Source: Paraburkholderia sejongensis (GTDB taxonomy: Bacteria; Pseudomonadota; Gammaproteobacteria; Burkholderiales; Burkholderiaceae). From it: DNA of 64,000 nt. A program made the translations under genes and the position numbers. The notes under the pieces are model-generated. The model was not told the origin of the DNA, searched no databases, and worked only from the letters and a program-made list of their open reading frames with translations. The stretch spans positions 62,001 to 126,000 of the forward strand of contig NZ_JAJITD010000008.1 of NCBI RefSeq assembly GCF_020880815.1, written 5' to 3'. This document shows, one piece after another, positions 32,563-42,136 of this stretch. How positions within the stretch are numbered: the first letter of the stretch is position 1; every line of letters starts with the position of its first letter.

Positions 32563-33312
32563 TCACAGCTGGCTCATCCCCCCATCGACAATGATCTCCG
32601 TCCCGACGATAAACGCCGACTCCGGCGCCGCGAGGTGCAGCACCGTCGATGCGACTTCGTCCGGCGTGCCGAAGCGGCCGAGCGGCACTTGCGCGACGAT
32701 CTGCGCGGCGGTTGCATCGAGCGTCGCGGCGTCGAGCCCGAGCTTGCCGTAGAGCGGCGTGCGCACCGGCCCCGGGCTGACCACGTTGACCCGCACGCCT
32801 TGCGGCAGCAATTCCGCCGACAGCGTCTTCGCGAGCGAAATCAGCGCGGCCTTGCTTGCCGCATAGACCGACGACGCCGGCATGCCGATATGCGCATTGA
32901 TCGAGCCGTTCAGCACGATCGACGCCCCGCGGTTCAGCAGCGGCAACAGCGCCTGAATCTGGAAGTACGCGCCCTTGACGTTGATATCGAAGGTCGCGTC
33001 CCACAGCGCTTCGTCGATCGCGGCAAACGGCGCGAGCCTGGCGATGCCGGCGTTGATGAACACCGCGTCGAGCCGCACGCGTTGCGCGTCGAGCGCGGCG
33101 GCCAGCTCGCGGGCCGCGGCGACCGAACCGGCGTCGTTGCGAAGCGCGATCGCGCGCTCGCCGAGCGCGGCCTTCGCGGTTTCGAGCGCATCCGCGTCGC
33201 GGCCGGTGATGATCACGCGCGCGCCTTCACGCGCGAACGCTTGCGCCGCCGCGAAGCCGATGCCGCTGCTGCCGCCGGTGACCAGAACAGTGCTGTTATG
33301 AAAGCGGGTCAT
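32563..33312 (-). CDS. SDR-family oxidoreductase
   Basis: 249 residues, the classical SDR length. Nucleotide-binding TGGSSGIG is at 12-19, an NAG motif in VFINAGIARLAPF, the catalytic Ser in NGSINAHIGMPASSVYAASKAAL with YxxxK, and VNVVSPGPVRTPLYG. The basic residue in IITGRDAD suggests NADP(H) preference. The substrate is unknown. The start at 33312 has GGAGAA five bases upstream; longer in-frame readings to 33531 would pass through the intergenic region. It converges on the winged-helix gene. Confidence 0.9.
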   Translation of the reverse strand: MTRFHNSTVLVTGGSSGIGFAAAQAFAREGARVIITGRDADALETAKAALGERAIALRNDAGSVAAARELAAALDAQRVRLDAVFINAGIARLAPFAAIDEALWDATFDINVKGAYFQIQALLPLLNRGASIVLNGSINAHIGMPASSVYAASKAALISLAKTLSAELLPQGVRVNVVSPGPVRTPLYGKLGLDAATLDATAAQIVAQVPLGRFGTPDEVASTVLHLAAPESAFIVGTEIIVDGGMSQL

Positions 33313-33647
33313 TTCGTTTCTCCGAAAGAGTGAGGGTTGGTGATAGCGATAATGCGCGCCAGCCACGCGCGTGCCGTACCACTTTCCCGATGAACTCGTT
33401 CGAAGTTTTCGCATGATTTTTCGCATGAGTTGGCGGGCGCCCGTCTTTGCGCTGGCTCCAGTCAGCTTAGGATGTCGGCGCAGCGCTCGCCGCGCGGACA
33501 GCGGCGCGCGGATGTCATATGTGCGCCGCAACGTCTATATATAAGAAGGGGCATAAGAAGGGCGTGTCGGGGCGTTCAGCAGCGGGGAGTTCAGCAGCAC
33601 CTTGATGCCGGCTGGTTCAAAGCGGTTTTCGAAAAACGGGAGAAAGA
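33313..33647. other. divergent intergenic region between SDR and SH3b genes
   Basis: No gene is supported in these 335 bases. An AT-rich patch, TCTATATATAAG, lies near 33534-33545 and may be the -10 region for the SH3b gene. It is followed by two copies of ATAAGAAGGG separated by two bases. Confidence 0.45.
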
Positions 33648-34520
33648 ATGAAACAAAAACTCGTTCTGGGTTGTTACGTGGCGGCGGGACTGCTGGCGCT
33701 GCCTGTCGTGGCCGATGCGCAGTCGCAGGCCTATACGACGAGCCGGGTCAACGTGCGCGCAGGTCCCGCATCCGATTACCCGATCGTCACGCAACTGCCC
33801 GGAGGCGTCCCGGTATCCGTGCTGGGGTGCCTGAGCAACTATCAGTGGTGCGACGTGGCCACGCCCAATGTGCGCGGCTGGGTCTATGCATCGCTGCTCA
33901 GTTCGCCGTATCAGGGCGGCAACGTACCGCTGATGAACTACGGCGCGGCGATCGGCTTGCCGATTCTCGCGTTTTCGCTCGCCGATTACTGGGGCAATCA
34001 TTACCGCGGCCAGCCGTGGTACGGCCAGCAGTCGCGCTGGGCGCGCCATCCGCCACCGCCGCCGCCGCGGCCCGGCGCCGGGCATCCGCCGAACTGGCAG
34101 ACGCTGCCGGGCCACGTCGGCGGACCGCCGCCGGGTCACGGGGGCGGGCGGCCGCCGGGTCACGCGGGCGGCCGCCCGCCGGGCCATGAAGGCAATCGAC
34201 CGCCCGGCCATGCCGGTGGCCGCCCGCCCGGCGGGCAAGGTCCCGGCGGCCAACCGCCCGGCCACGCGGGCAACCGGCCGGAAGGCGGGCCGCCGGGTCA
34301 CGCAGGCAATCGCCCGCCGGGCGGCGGTGCGCAGGGCGGTGGTAATCGTCCGCCGGGTGGTGACGCGCAGGGCGGCGGCAATCGACCGCCGGGCGGTGGC
34401 GGCCAGCAGGGCCGGGGCGGTGGCCGTCCGCCGGGTGGGCCGCAAGGCGGCGGAGGTGGTGGAGGCGGAGGAGGTGGAGGCGGCGGCGGAAACCGTCCGC
34501 CCGGTGGCGGCAACAACTGA
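33648..34520 (+). CDS. secreted SH3b-domain protein with Gly/Pro/His repeat tail
   Basis: 290 residues. A signal peptide (MKQKLVLGCYVAAGLLALPVVADAQ) is followed by a bacterial SH3 domain at about 28-85 (TTSRVNVRAGPASDYPIVTQLPGGVPVSVLGCLSNYQWCDVATPNVRGWVYASLL), containing the R-x-N-V-R-x-G-P signature and a likely disulfide pair. After a short WYGQQSRWARH segment the last 150 residues are low-complexity repeats of PPGHAGGR, PPGHAGNR and PPGGxAQGGGNR, ending in a 15-Gly run. SH3b domains often bind cell-wall peptides. The tail is probably disordered, and its histidines could bind metal. GGGAGAA six bases upstream supports the start. Function unknown. Confidence 0.75.
   Translation: MKQKLVLGCYVAAGLLALPVVADAQSQAYTTSRVNVRAGPASDYPIVTQLPGGVPVSVLGCLSNYQWCDVATPNVRGWVYASLLSSPYQGGNVPLMNYGAAIGLPILAFSLADYWGNHYRGQPWYGQQSRWARHPPPPPPRPGAGHPPNWQTLPGHVGGPPPGHGGGRPPGHAGGRPPGHEGNRPPGHAGGRPPGGQGPGGQPPGHAGNRPEGGPPGHAGNRPPGGGAQGGGNRPPGGDAQGGGNRPPGGGGQQGRGGGRPPGGPQGGGGGGGGGGGGGGGNRPPGGGNN
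34105..34510 (+). repeat. coding low-complexity repeats (PPGH/PPGG units)
   Basis: Degenerate repeats of 24 to 36 bases encode PPGHAGGR, PPGHAGNR and PPGGGAQGGGNR. The end of the block is a GGC/GGA/GGT run. It is part of the SH3b protein gene and is not a CRISPR array. Confidence 0.85.
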
Positions 34521-34725
34521 TCCCGCGCCCGCGCCGCGGCACCACAGAACCACAACCGCGCAACGCAGCAAAACCGCAGTACGATGTTTCCGCGTCAACC
34601 GGCGGTTGCCCATTTCGCCCCGTAACCGTCGCGCGCGATGCATCACGGATTTTCGAGCCGGGTTCGCGTAAACCCGGGTGTGCCACGAGTACTAATTTGC
34701 CGATGTTGGGTTGGGGGGCGCATCT

Positions 34726-37044
34726 ATGAGTTGCGAAGCGACATCACGTGGCATCACGGCAGACGCGCCTGACGGCGTGCGCTACCGGCCGGAACGGGCC
34801 GAGCAGGTGCTCGCGTCCGAGCGCAGCGTATTGCGGCTGATCACCCGCAACACGCCCTTGCCGGAACTACTCGACGAAGTCTGCCGCCGCGCCGAAGCGC
34901 TGCTCGGCGCGGGCTCGGCCTGCTCGATCCTGCTGCTCGATCCCGACGGCCGGCATATGCGCGTCGGCGGCGCGCCGTCGCTGCCGCCGGTGCTCAGCGC
35001 CGCGATCGACGGCGCCGAGATCGGCCCGCGGGTCGGCTCGTGCGGCACCGCGATGTTCGAGCGGCGCCTCGTGATCGTCGACGACATCGCAACCGATCCG
35101 CTGTGGGAACCTTTCCGCCATCTCGCCTTGCCGTACGGGCTGCGCGCGTGCTGGTCGGTGCCGTTCGAGAACGACGTCGGCATCGTGCTCGGTGCGTTCG
35201 CGATCTACTACAACGTCGCCCGCCGGCCCACCCCCGAGGAGGAAGCGATGCTGCGCGACATCGGCGGCAGTGTCGGTCTCGCGGTTCATCAGGACACGAT
35301 GGCGCAGCGCCTCGCGCATAGCGAGGAGCGCCATCGGCTGGTGGTCGATCATCTGAGCGAGGGGATCGTCGTGCAGTCGCGCGCCGGCATCGTGCTGGCC
35401 TGCAATCCGAGCGCGCAACGGATGCTGCGCGCGAGCCCGCAGTTCGTCGGCTGCCATATCGATACGGTGATCGCGCGCGCGTACAGCGAGGACGGCTGCC
35501 TGATCAATATGGCCGACCATCCGGTCGCGCACGTGTTCGCGACCGGCAGGCCGATGCTCGGCGTGACCGTCGGCGTCGAGTTGAGCGACGGCGAAGTGGT
35601 GTGGATCACCGAAAACGTCGTGCCGATCCTGCGCCCCGGCGAGAGCGAGCCGGACTCGGTGTTGATTTCGTTTTCCGACATCGGCCCGGTGCGCGAGGCG
35701 CAGCGCCAGCTGAAATTTCTGGCCACCCGCGATTCGTTGACGGGGCTCTACAACCGCGCGTATCTGAGCGAGCGGATGCGCGATCTGTTCGCGTCGCGCG
35801 GCGCGGACGACGGCGCCGCCGAACTCGCCAGCGTCGCGGTGCTGTTCGTCGATCTCGACGGCTTCAAGAAGGTCAACGACACCGCCGGCCACGAGGCCGG
35901 CGACGCGCTGCTGTGCAGCGTCGCCGAACGGCTGTCGGCGTGTGTCGGGCGCGGCGACACGCTGGCGCGGGTCGGCGGCGACGAGTTCGTGATCGTCGCC
36001 AGCGCGTACGGCAACACCGGCGAGCTGATCGGCCTCGCGCGCCGGATCCTCGACATGATTGCGGTGCCGTTCGCGGTCGCCGGCAACGAATACTACCTGG
36101 GCGCGTCGATCGGCATTAGCCTGTTTCCCGAGGACGGCCAGGATGTCGCGACGCTGATGCGCAACGCGGACTCGGCGATGTATCACGCGAAGCAGCGCGG
36201 CCGCAACAACTTCCAGTTCTTCACCGCCGAGCTGAACCATCATCTGCAGCGCCGCTTCACGATCGAGCAGTCGCTGCGGCGCGCGCTCGCCGCCAACGAG
36301 CTGAGCCTCGTGTACCAGCCGATCGTCGACAGCCAGAGCGGCCTGACGATCGGCGCCGAGGCGTTGCTGCGCTGGTACAACAACGAACTCGGCAACGTGT
36401 CGCCGGGCGAATTCATTCCGGTCGCCGAGGACGCCGGCCTGATCGTCGAGATCGGCGAATGGGTGCTCGAACACGCGTGCCGGCAGGTCGCGCAATGGCG
36501 CCGCACGCTCGCGCCGCATCTGATCGTCGCGGTGAACCTGTCGCCGCGGCAGTTCACCGACGGGCTGCTCGAACGAATCGAACGCTGCCTCGAACAGTCG
36601 GGGCTCGAGCCGGCCGCGCTCGAACTCGAGATCACCGAGCGCCTGTTGATGAGCGACAGCGACGTGGTGCTGCCGATGCTCAGCGCGCTCAGCGCAATGG
36701 GCGTGCGCATTTCGGTCGACGATTTCGGCACCGGTTATTCGTCGCTGTCGTATCTGAAGCGCTTTCCGCTGCATAACCTGAAGATCGACCGCTCGTTCGT
36801 CGCGGGGCTGCCTGATCACCGCGACTCGATCGCGATCACCCAGGCGGTCGTCGCGATGGCGCACTCGCTCGGCATGAACGTGACCGCGGAAGGGGTCGAG
36901 ACGGCCGCGCAGGCGGCGTTTCTGCGCTCGATCGATTGCGACAAGCAGCAGGGCTATCTGTACAGCCGGCCGGTCGGCGCGAGCGCGTATGCGCGCTCGC
37001 TGTGCGACGCGCGAGCGGCGGTCGGGATCGCGAAGGCGTCCTGA
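34726..37044 (+). CDS. GAF-PAS-GGDEF-EAL cyclic-di-GMP enzyme
   Basis: 772 residues with no signal peptide or membrane helix. A GAF domain (about 35-185, with the SCGTAMFERRLVIVDDIATDPLW motif) is followed by a PAS domain (about 200-325). A GGDEF domain has intact RVGGDEF and FVDLDGFKKVND; the inhibitory RxxD site is not conserved (GRGD instead). The EAL domain keeps EALLRW, VNLSPRQF, EITERL, DDFGTGYSSL, KIDRSF and AEGVE, so both synthesis and hydrolysis of c-di-GMP look possible. The GAF and PAS modules suggest a soluble ligand or redox signal. The start ATG 34726 follows a G-rich ribosome site. It appears to be a stand-alone gene. Confidence 0.93.
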   Translation: MSCEATSRGITADAPDGVRYRPERAEQVLASERSVLRLITRNTPLPELLDEVCRRAEALLGAGSACSILLLDPDGRHMRVGGAPSLPPVLSAAIDGAEIGPRVGSCGTAMFERRLVIVDDIATDPLWEPFRHLALPYGLRACWSVPFENDVGIVLGAFAIYYNVARRPTPEEEAMLRDIGGSVGLAVHQDTMAQRLAHSEERHRLVVDHLSEGIVVQSRAGIVLACNPSAQRMLRASPQFVGCHIDTVIARAYSEDGCLINMADHPVAHVFATGRPMLGVTVGVELSDGEVVWITENVVPILRPGESEPDSVLISFSDIGPVREAQRQLKFLATRDSLTGLYNRAYLSERMRDLFASRGADDGAAELASVAVLFVDLDGFKKVNDTAGHEAGDALLCSVAERLSACVGRGDTLARVGGDEFVIVASAYGNTGELIGLARRILDMIAVPFAVAGNEYYLGASIGISLFPEDGQDVATLMRNADSAMYHAKQRGRNNFQFFTAELNHHLQRRFTIEQSLRRALAANELSLVYQPIVDSQSGLTIGAEALLRWYNNELGNVSPGEFIPVAEDAGLIVEIGEWVLEHACRQVAQWRRTLAPHLIVAVNLSPRQFTDGLLERIERCLEQSGLEPAALELEITERLLMSDSDVVLPMLSALSAMGVRISVDDFGTGYSSLSYLKRFPLHNLKIDRSFVAGLPDHRDSIAITQAVVAMAHSLGMNVTAEGVETAAQAAFLRSIDCDKQQGYLYSRPVGASAYARSLCDARAAVGIAKAS

Positions 37045-37227
37045 TTCGCACGTCGCGCGCGGGTTCGGCAGCCGGCTGCTCACGTGCCGGCGCGATTGTT
37101 CAGATTGCGCAACAAGTGACTTCGGCTTGCCGCTATTTATCGGCGCCGGTGCGCTCCCTACAATCCCTCCATCGAAACGGTTAATCAGGCGTGCTGCCGA
37201 AGCGGCAGCCGTGCGATGGGGGTCATC

Positions 37228-37416
37228 ATGTCGGAGTTGATCAGGAACCAGCTGTACCGGCCGTCGGTCGTGTTGCCGATGGTCGCGCTGATGCAGGTGA
37301 TGGTGTCGCAGGACTTCAATCTCGGCCAGGTCGGCTGGGTGGTCGCGACGCGCGGTGCGCGGGCGGCGCTGCAGCGCTCGCGCGAGTTGATCTGCGCGGC
37401 GCACTGCCACGGCTGA
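37228..37416 (+). CDS. small hypothetical protein
   Basis: 62 residues starting MSELIRNQLYRPSVVLPMVALMQVMVSQDFNLGQ, with one moderately hydrophobic stretch and a C-terminus containing two cysteines (ELICAAHCHG). I do not recognise it. An alternative start is ATG 37216 four codons upstream; the GGGGG within that codon region can serve as a ribosome site for 37228. A TACAAT box lies at 37159-37164. It could be a real small protein or chance; it does not overlap a larger gene. Confidence 0.45.
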   Translation: MSELIRNQLYRPSVVLPMVALMQVMVSQDFNLGQVGWVVATRGARAALQRSRELICAAHCHG

Positions 37417-37583
37417 GCCGCGCGCGCAAATGGATGGGCAGTAATCCGAACTGATCGCGCGGCGACCTGCGCGCGGTCGTCAGCAGAACCAACTTCCCCG
37501 CAAAACGCGTACCGCTCGCGCACCGCGGCGCGTGACACTAAGCGTAAGATGCTACGACCTGCACCCGCTCCGGGAGAGTCGCC

Positions 37584-38996
37584 ATGCCACAGCACTTCGA
37601 CGCAGTCGTGATCGGTACCGGACAGGGCGGCTCGCCGCTCGCGGTGCGCCTCGCCCAGAGCGGCCGTCAGACCGCGGTGATCGAGCGGGGCGATTTCGGC
37701 GGAACCTGTGTGAACGTCGGCTGCACGCCGACCAAGTCGTATGTGGCGAGCGCTCGCGCAGCGCACGTCGCGCGTCACGCGGGCGAACTCGGCGTGCAGG
37801 TGGGCGGCTCGATCAGCGTCGATCTCGCGGCGGTCAAGGCGCGCAAGGATCGCATCATCGGCGAGTCGCGCGACGGGGTCGAAAAATGGCTGCGCGGCAC
37901 TCCCAACCTCACGGTGGTCAATGGGCACGCGCGCTTCACCGGCGCGCATACGCTCGCGATCAGCGGCCGCGACGGCCAGCTGCTTTACGAGCTGAGCGCC
38001 GACGAAATCTTCATCAACACCGGCGCGCGCGCAATCGTGCCGCCGCTCGAAGGAATCCAGCGGATTGCTCACTACACGAACTCGACGCTGCTGGAACTGA
38101 CCGAGTTGCCGGAGCATCTGGCGATCGTCGGCGGCAGTTATATCGCGCTCGAATTCGCGCAGGCGTTTCGCCGCTTCGGCAGCCGCGTCAGCGTGCTGGT
38201 GCGCGGCGAGCGCGTGCTCAGCCGCGAGGATGCGGATTTTGCGGAGTCGGTGCGCAAGGTGCTTGCGCGCGACGGCGTCGAATTTCATTTCAACGTGCAG
38301 CCGATCCGGGTCGAGCCGCATCCGCATCGCGCGCCCGACGTGTGTATCGGCTTCGAGCAGAATCTGCCGGCGATGGAAGCGTCGCATCTGCTGTTCGCAA
38401 CCGGCCGCAAGCCGAATACCGATGACCTCGGGCTCGAACTCGCCGGTATCGAGGTCGACCGGCACGGGATGATCGTCGTCGACGGCCAGTTGCGCACCAG
38501 CGTGCGCGGCGTATGGGCGATCGGCGACGTGAACGGGCGCGGCGCGTTCACGCATACGTCCTATGACGATTACCAGATCGTCGCCGCCAACCTGCTCGAC
38601 GGCGGCGCGCGCAGCGTCGACACGCGGATCATGGCGTACGCGGTGTTCGTCGATCCGCCGCTCGCGCGGGTCGGCATGTCGGAGGACGAAGTGCGCGCGA
38701 GTGGCCGCGACGCGCTGATCGCGACGATGCCGATGGCGCGGGTCGGCCGCGCGCGCGAGCGCGGCGAGATCGACGGTTTCATGAAGGTGCTTGCCGATGC
38801 GCACAGCAAACAGATCCTCGGCGCGGCGATTCACGGCATCGAGGGCGACGAGGCGATTCATACGTTCATCGACATCATGAGCGCCGGCGCGCCGTACCCG
38901 ACGCTGCAATACGCGATGCACGTGCATCCGACGATCTGCGAGCTGGTGCCGACGCTGCTCGATGGGTTGAAGCCGTTAAAACCGTTGGAGCGGTGA
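37584..38996 (+). CDS. pyridine nucleotide-disulfide oxidoreductase (mercuric-reductase-like)
   Basis: 470-residue FAD enzyme of class I disulfide oxidoreductases. It has FAD-binding VIGTGQGGSPLAVRLA near 9-24, the redox-active disulfide in GGTCVNVGCTPTKSY (Cys 42 and 47), the NAD(P)-binding VGGSYIALEFAQAFRRFG, ATGRKPNTDDLGLE, AIGDVNGRGAFTH, and a dimerisation domain with the His-Glu pair in MHVHPTICELVPTLL. The extra heavy-metal Cys residues and N-terminal HMA domain of true mercuric reductases are absent, so the substrate is probably another disulfide or a quinone. GGGAGAG lies seven bases before the ATG. A cupin gene starts 10 bases after its stop, indicating co-transcription. Confidence 0.88.
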   Translation: MPQHFDAVVIGTGQGGSPLAVRLAQSGRQTAVIERGDFGGTCVNVGCTPTKSYVASARAAHVARHAGELGVQVGGSISVDLAAVKARKDRIIGESRDGVEKWLRGTPNLTVVNGHARFTGAHTLAISGRDGQLLYELSADEIFINTGARAIVPPLEGIQRIAHYTNSTLLELTELPEHLAIVGGSYIALEFAQAFRRFGSRVSVLVRGERVLSREDADFAESVRKVLARDGVEFHFNVQPIRVEPHPHRAPDVCIGFEQNLPAMEASHLLFATGRKPNTDDLGLELAGIEVDRHGMIVVDGQLRTSVRGVWAIGDVNGRGAFTHTSYDDYQIVAANLLDGGARSVDTRIMAYAVFVDPPLARVGMSEDEVRASGRDALIATMPMARVGRARERGEIDGFMKVLADAHSKQILGAAIHGIEGDEAIHTFIDIMSAGAPYPTLQYAMHVHPTICELVPTLLDGLKPLKPLER

Positions 38997-39006
38997 CGCG
39001 CGAGCT

Positions 39007-39378
39007 ATGAAACAGGCACTCGAGACCGGCAATCTGTTCGCTCACGTCGCCGCCATCGCCGGGCCGCAAGCATCATCGCCCGCGCAAGAGCGGTTCGACA
39101 CGCTGGTCGAGCAGGGCGGCATCACGATCGAGCGGATCGTCTCGACCGGGCAGGCGAGTGCGCCGGGCTTCTGGTACGACAACCCGCGCGCCGAGTGGGT
39201 CGTGCTGCTGAGCGGCGCGGCGACGCTCGAATTCGCCGGTGAGCCCGAGCCGCTGCATCTACGGCCCGGCGATCACGTGCTGATCGACGCCCATCGCCAT
39301 CACCGCGTCGCGTGGACCAGCGAGACCGAGCCGAGCGTCTGGCTCGCAGTGCATTACCCACCCGAGCCGGCGTGCTGA
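39007..39378 (+). CDS. cupin-domain protein
   Basis: 123 residues with one conserved small beta-barrel: EWVVLLSGAATLEFAGEPEPLHLRPGDHVLIDAHRHHRVAWTSETEPSVWLAVHY. The DAHRHHRVAWTS stretch carries the second cupin motif histidines. It is only 10 bases after the flavin disulfide oxidoreductase, so the two may be functionally linked, for example in redox or small-molecule detoxification. Catalytic function not assigned; no good Shine-Dalgarno is visible, as expected for a tightly coupled second gene. Confidence 0.82.
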   Translation: MKQALETGNLFAHVAAIAGPQASSPAQERFDTLVEQGGITIERIVSTGQASAPGFWYDNPRAEWVVLLSGAATLEFAGEPEPLHLRPGDHVLIDAHRHHRVAWTSETEPSVWLAVHYPPEPAC

Positions 39379-39495
39379 ACGCGCGGGGCTGAGCGCATCG
39401 ACAAAGCCGCGCGCGATCACCGATAATCGGCAGCGGCGCGGCCAGCGCGCAACGCGCGGGCTGTGCGCCTAACCGCATTCATCACTGGAACTCGC

Positions 39496-40071
<576 letters not shown>

Positions 40072-40093
40072 GCAGGGCGTTCGCCACGAAACC

Positions 40094-40582
40094 ATGACTG
40101 CCCGTTCATCCTCTTCGTCGGCGACCCGCATCGGCCTGATCTCCGATACGCACAATCTCGTGCGGCCCGAAGCGCTGCGCTACCTCGAAGGCTGCGACGC
40201 GCTCATTCACGCGGGCGACATCTGCAAGCCGGAGGTGCTCGACGCGCTCGCGCACATCGCGCCGCTTACCGCGGTGCGCGGCAACAACGACATTGGCGAG
40301 TGGGCGGCGGCGCTGCCCACTCATGCGCGGCTGAGCGTGCAGCAGGTGACGATTCTGGTCGTGCACGACATCGCCGAACTCGGCTGCGTGCCGCGCGACG
40401 AAGGTATCCGCGTGGTGGTGAGCGGCCATTCGCACAAGCCGTCGATCGTCGAGCGCGACGGCGTGCTGTTCGTCAATCCGGGCAGCGCCGGGCCACGGCG
40501 TTTCAAGCTGCCGATCAGCGCGGGGATGCTGACGATAGAAGGCGCGCAGGTCAGCGCGTGTTTCGATGCGCTGCCGACCTGA
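40094..40582 (+). CDS. YfcE-like metallophosphoesterase
   Basis: 162 residues of the YfcE/MJ0936 group. Metal ligands are visible as SDTH (18-21), HAGDICK, RGNNDIG, VHDIAE, and SGHSHKP, in the expected order. YfcE enzymes are small manganese-dependent phosphodiesterases of uncertain natural substrate. It starts 22 bases after the TMEM175-like gene and is followed by a hairpin that serves the convergent ProP gene. No clear Shine-Dalgarno precedes the ATG. Confidence 0.88.
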   Translation: MTARSSSSSATRIGLISDTHNLVRPEALRYLEGCDALIHAGDICKPEVLDALAHIAPLTAVRGNNDIGEWAAALPTHARLSVQQVTILVVHDIAELGCVPRDEGIRVVVSGHSHKPSIVERDGVLFVNPGSAGPRRFKLPISAGMLTIEGAQVSACFDALPT

Positions 40583-40586
40583 CATG

Positions 40587-40625
40587 AAAAAACAGCCCGC
40601 ACCGGCGCAAGCCGGGCGGGCTGTT
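40587..40625 (-). terminator. terminator of the ProP-like gene
   Basis: AACAGCCCGC-A-CCGGC pairs with GCCGG-G-CGGGCTGTT around a GCAA loop. The plus-strand A-run at 40587-40592 is a T-run on the minus strand. Confidence 0.85.
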
Positions 40626-40642
40626 GCGGATCAAACCGATCC

Positions 40643-42136
40643 TCACACGGTCGCCGCCGCCGCGAAACGCTCATCCATCTCTTCGGCTTCACGCTCGCCG
40701 CGCAGCACCGCATGCGCTTCGGCGCGCGACGCGACGCACGGACCCGAGCCGAGCAGCGGCTTGCGAGCGGTTTCGCGCAGCGCGAGCACCGACACGATGC
40801 CGATCAGCGACGCGCCCATCAGGTAGTACGCGGGCATCATCAGATTGCCGGTGCGCTCGACCAGCCATGCGGTCACGAGCGGCGTGGTGCCGCCGAACAG
40901 CGACACGGAAATATTGAAGCCGATCGCGAGCGCGCCGTAGCGGATCCGGGTCGGAAACAGTGCCGGCAGCGCCGATGGCATCACGCCGGTGAAGCACGAC
41001 AGCAGCATGCCCAGAATCATCAGCCCGCCGAACACCGGCAGCACCGTGCCCATGCGGATCAGCAGCAGCGCCGGAATCGACAGCACGAACAGGCCCACGC
41101 AGCCGAGCAGCATCACCGGCTTGCGGCCGACCGTATCCGACAGGCGGCCGGCGGCGAGCGTCATCGGCATCATCAGCACCATCACGATCAGCACGAGGAA
41201 CAGGCCGTGCGTTTCGTTGAAGTGCAGCGTCGCCGACAGATAGCTCGGCAGATACGACAGCGCCATGTAGTCGGTCACGTTGAAGATCAGCACGAGGCCG
41301 ACGCACAGCAGCAGCGGCTTCCATTGCTGCACGAGCAGCTGGCCGAACGACTGCTGCGGCGCCGCGCGGTCTTGCGCTTCGCGCTCTTCGGCCTGCTTCT
41401 TAAACGCCGGCGTTTCCTCGAGCTTCATGCGGATATACAGACCGACGAGGCCGAGCGGACCGGCGATCAGGAACGGCACGCGCCAGCCCCACGACAACAG
41501 CGCGTCGTGCGACAGCAGCGCGGTCAGCAACGCGACCGTGCCCGCGCCGAACACGTAGCCGATCAGCGTGCCGAACTCGAGGAAGCTGCCCATGAAGCCG
41601 CGCCGCTTGTCGGTCGAGAACTCGGCGATGAAGGTCGCCGCGCCGCCGTACTCGCCGCCGGTCGAGAAACCCTGCACCAGACGCGCGACCAGCAGCAGCA
41701 CCGGCGCGAAAATGCCGATCGTCGCGTAATCGGGGATCAGGCCGATCGCGAAGGTGCCGAGCGCCATCATGATCATCGTCATCGCCAGCACGCGCTGACG
41801 GCCGATGCGGTCGCCGAGCGGGCCGAACACCATGCCGCCGATCGGCCGCACCAGGAACGCGGCGGCGAACGTGCCGAAGGTCGCGATCAACTGCGCGGAC
41901 GGGCTCGACGACGGGAAGAACACTTTGCCGAGCGTGACAGCGATGTAGCTGTACACGCCGAAATCGAACCATTCCATCGCGTTGCCGAGCGCCATTGCGC
42001 CGACGGCACGCTTGAGAAGGGAGTGATCGACGACGGTGATGTCGTCGAGGGACAGGCGTTGTTCTTGTTGGTGTCGCCAGAAGCCGTTGCTGGAAGCGGT
42101 CAAGGTTAAAACTCCAATGACTGCGACGAAACTCAT
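40643..42136 (-). CDS. proP: ProP-like MFS osmolyte/proton symporter
   Basis: 497 residues of the metabolite:H+ symporter group, 12 helices. Landmarks are MALGNAMEWFDFGVYSYIAVTLGKVFFP at helix 1, FLVRPIGGMVFGPLGDRIGRQRVLAMTMIMM (motif A), QGFSTGGEYGGAATFIAEF (helix 4-5) and GRLSDTVGRKPVML. These match E. coli ProP, a proline and betaine importer activated by high osmolarity, although the long C-terminal coiled coil of E. coli ProP is only partly present (HAVLRGEREAEEMDERFAAAATV). The start at 42136 gives an 20-residue leader; a TTG farther in could also serve. No strong Shine-Dalgarno. Confidence 0.88.
   Translation of the reverse strand: MSFVAVIGVLTLTASSNGFWRHQQEQRLSLDDITVVDHSLLKRAVGAMALGNAMEWFDFGVYSYIAVTLGKVFFPSSSPSAQLIATFGTFAAAFLVRPIGGMVFGPLGDRIGRQRVLAMTMIMMALGTFAIGLIPDYATIGIFAPVLLLVARLVQGFSTGGEYGGAATFIAEFSTDKRRGFMGSFLEFGTLIGYVFGAGTVALLTALLSHDALLSWGWRVPFLIAGPLGLVGLYIRMKLEETPAFKKQAEEREAQDRAAPQQSFGQLLVQQWKPLLLCVGLVLIFNVTDYMALSYLPSYLSATLHFNETHGLFLVLIVMVLMMPMTLAAGRLSDTVGRKPVMLLGCVGLFVLSIPALLLIRMGTVLPVFGGLMILGMLLSCFTGVMPSALPALFPTRIRYGALAIGFNISVSLFGGTTPLVTAWLVERTGNLMMPAYYLMGASLIGIVSVLALRETARKPLLGSGPCVASRAEAHAVLRGEREAEEMDERFAAAATV

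Noticed and set aside
34105..34510. Regular short repeats resembling a CRISPR array
   Set aside because: They are in frame within a secreted protein and encode PPGH/PPGG units; there are no unique spacers and no cas genes.
34867..37410. An 847-codon minus-strand frame opposite the GGDEF-EAL gene
   Set aside because: The plus-strand reading has every expected motif; the minus reading is an Arg/Asp/His-rich shadow.
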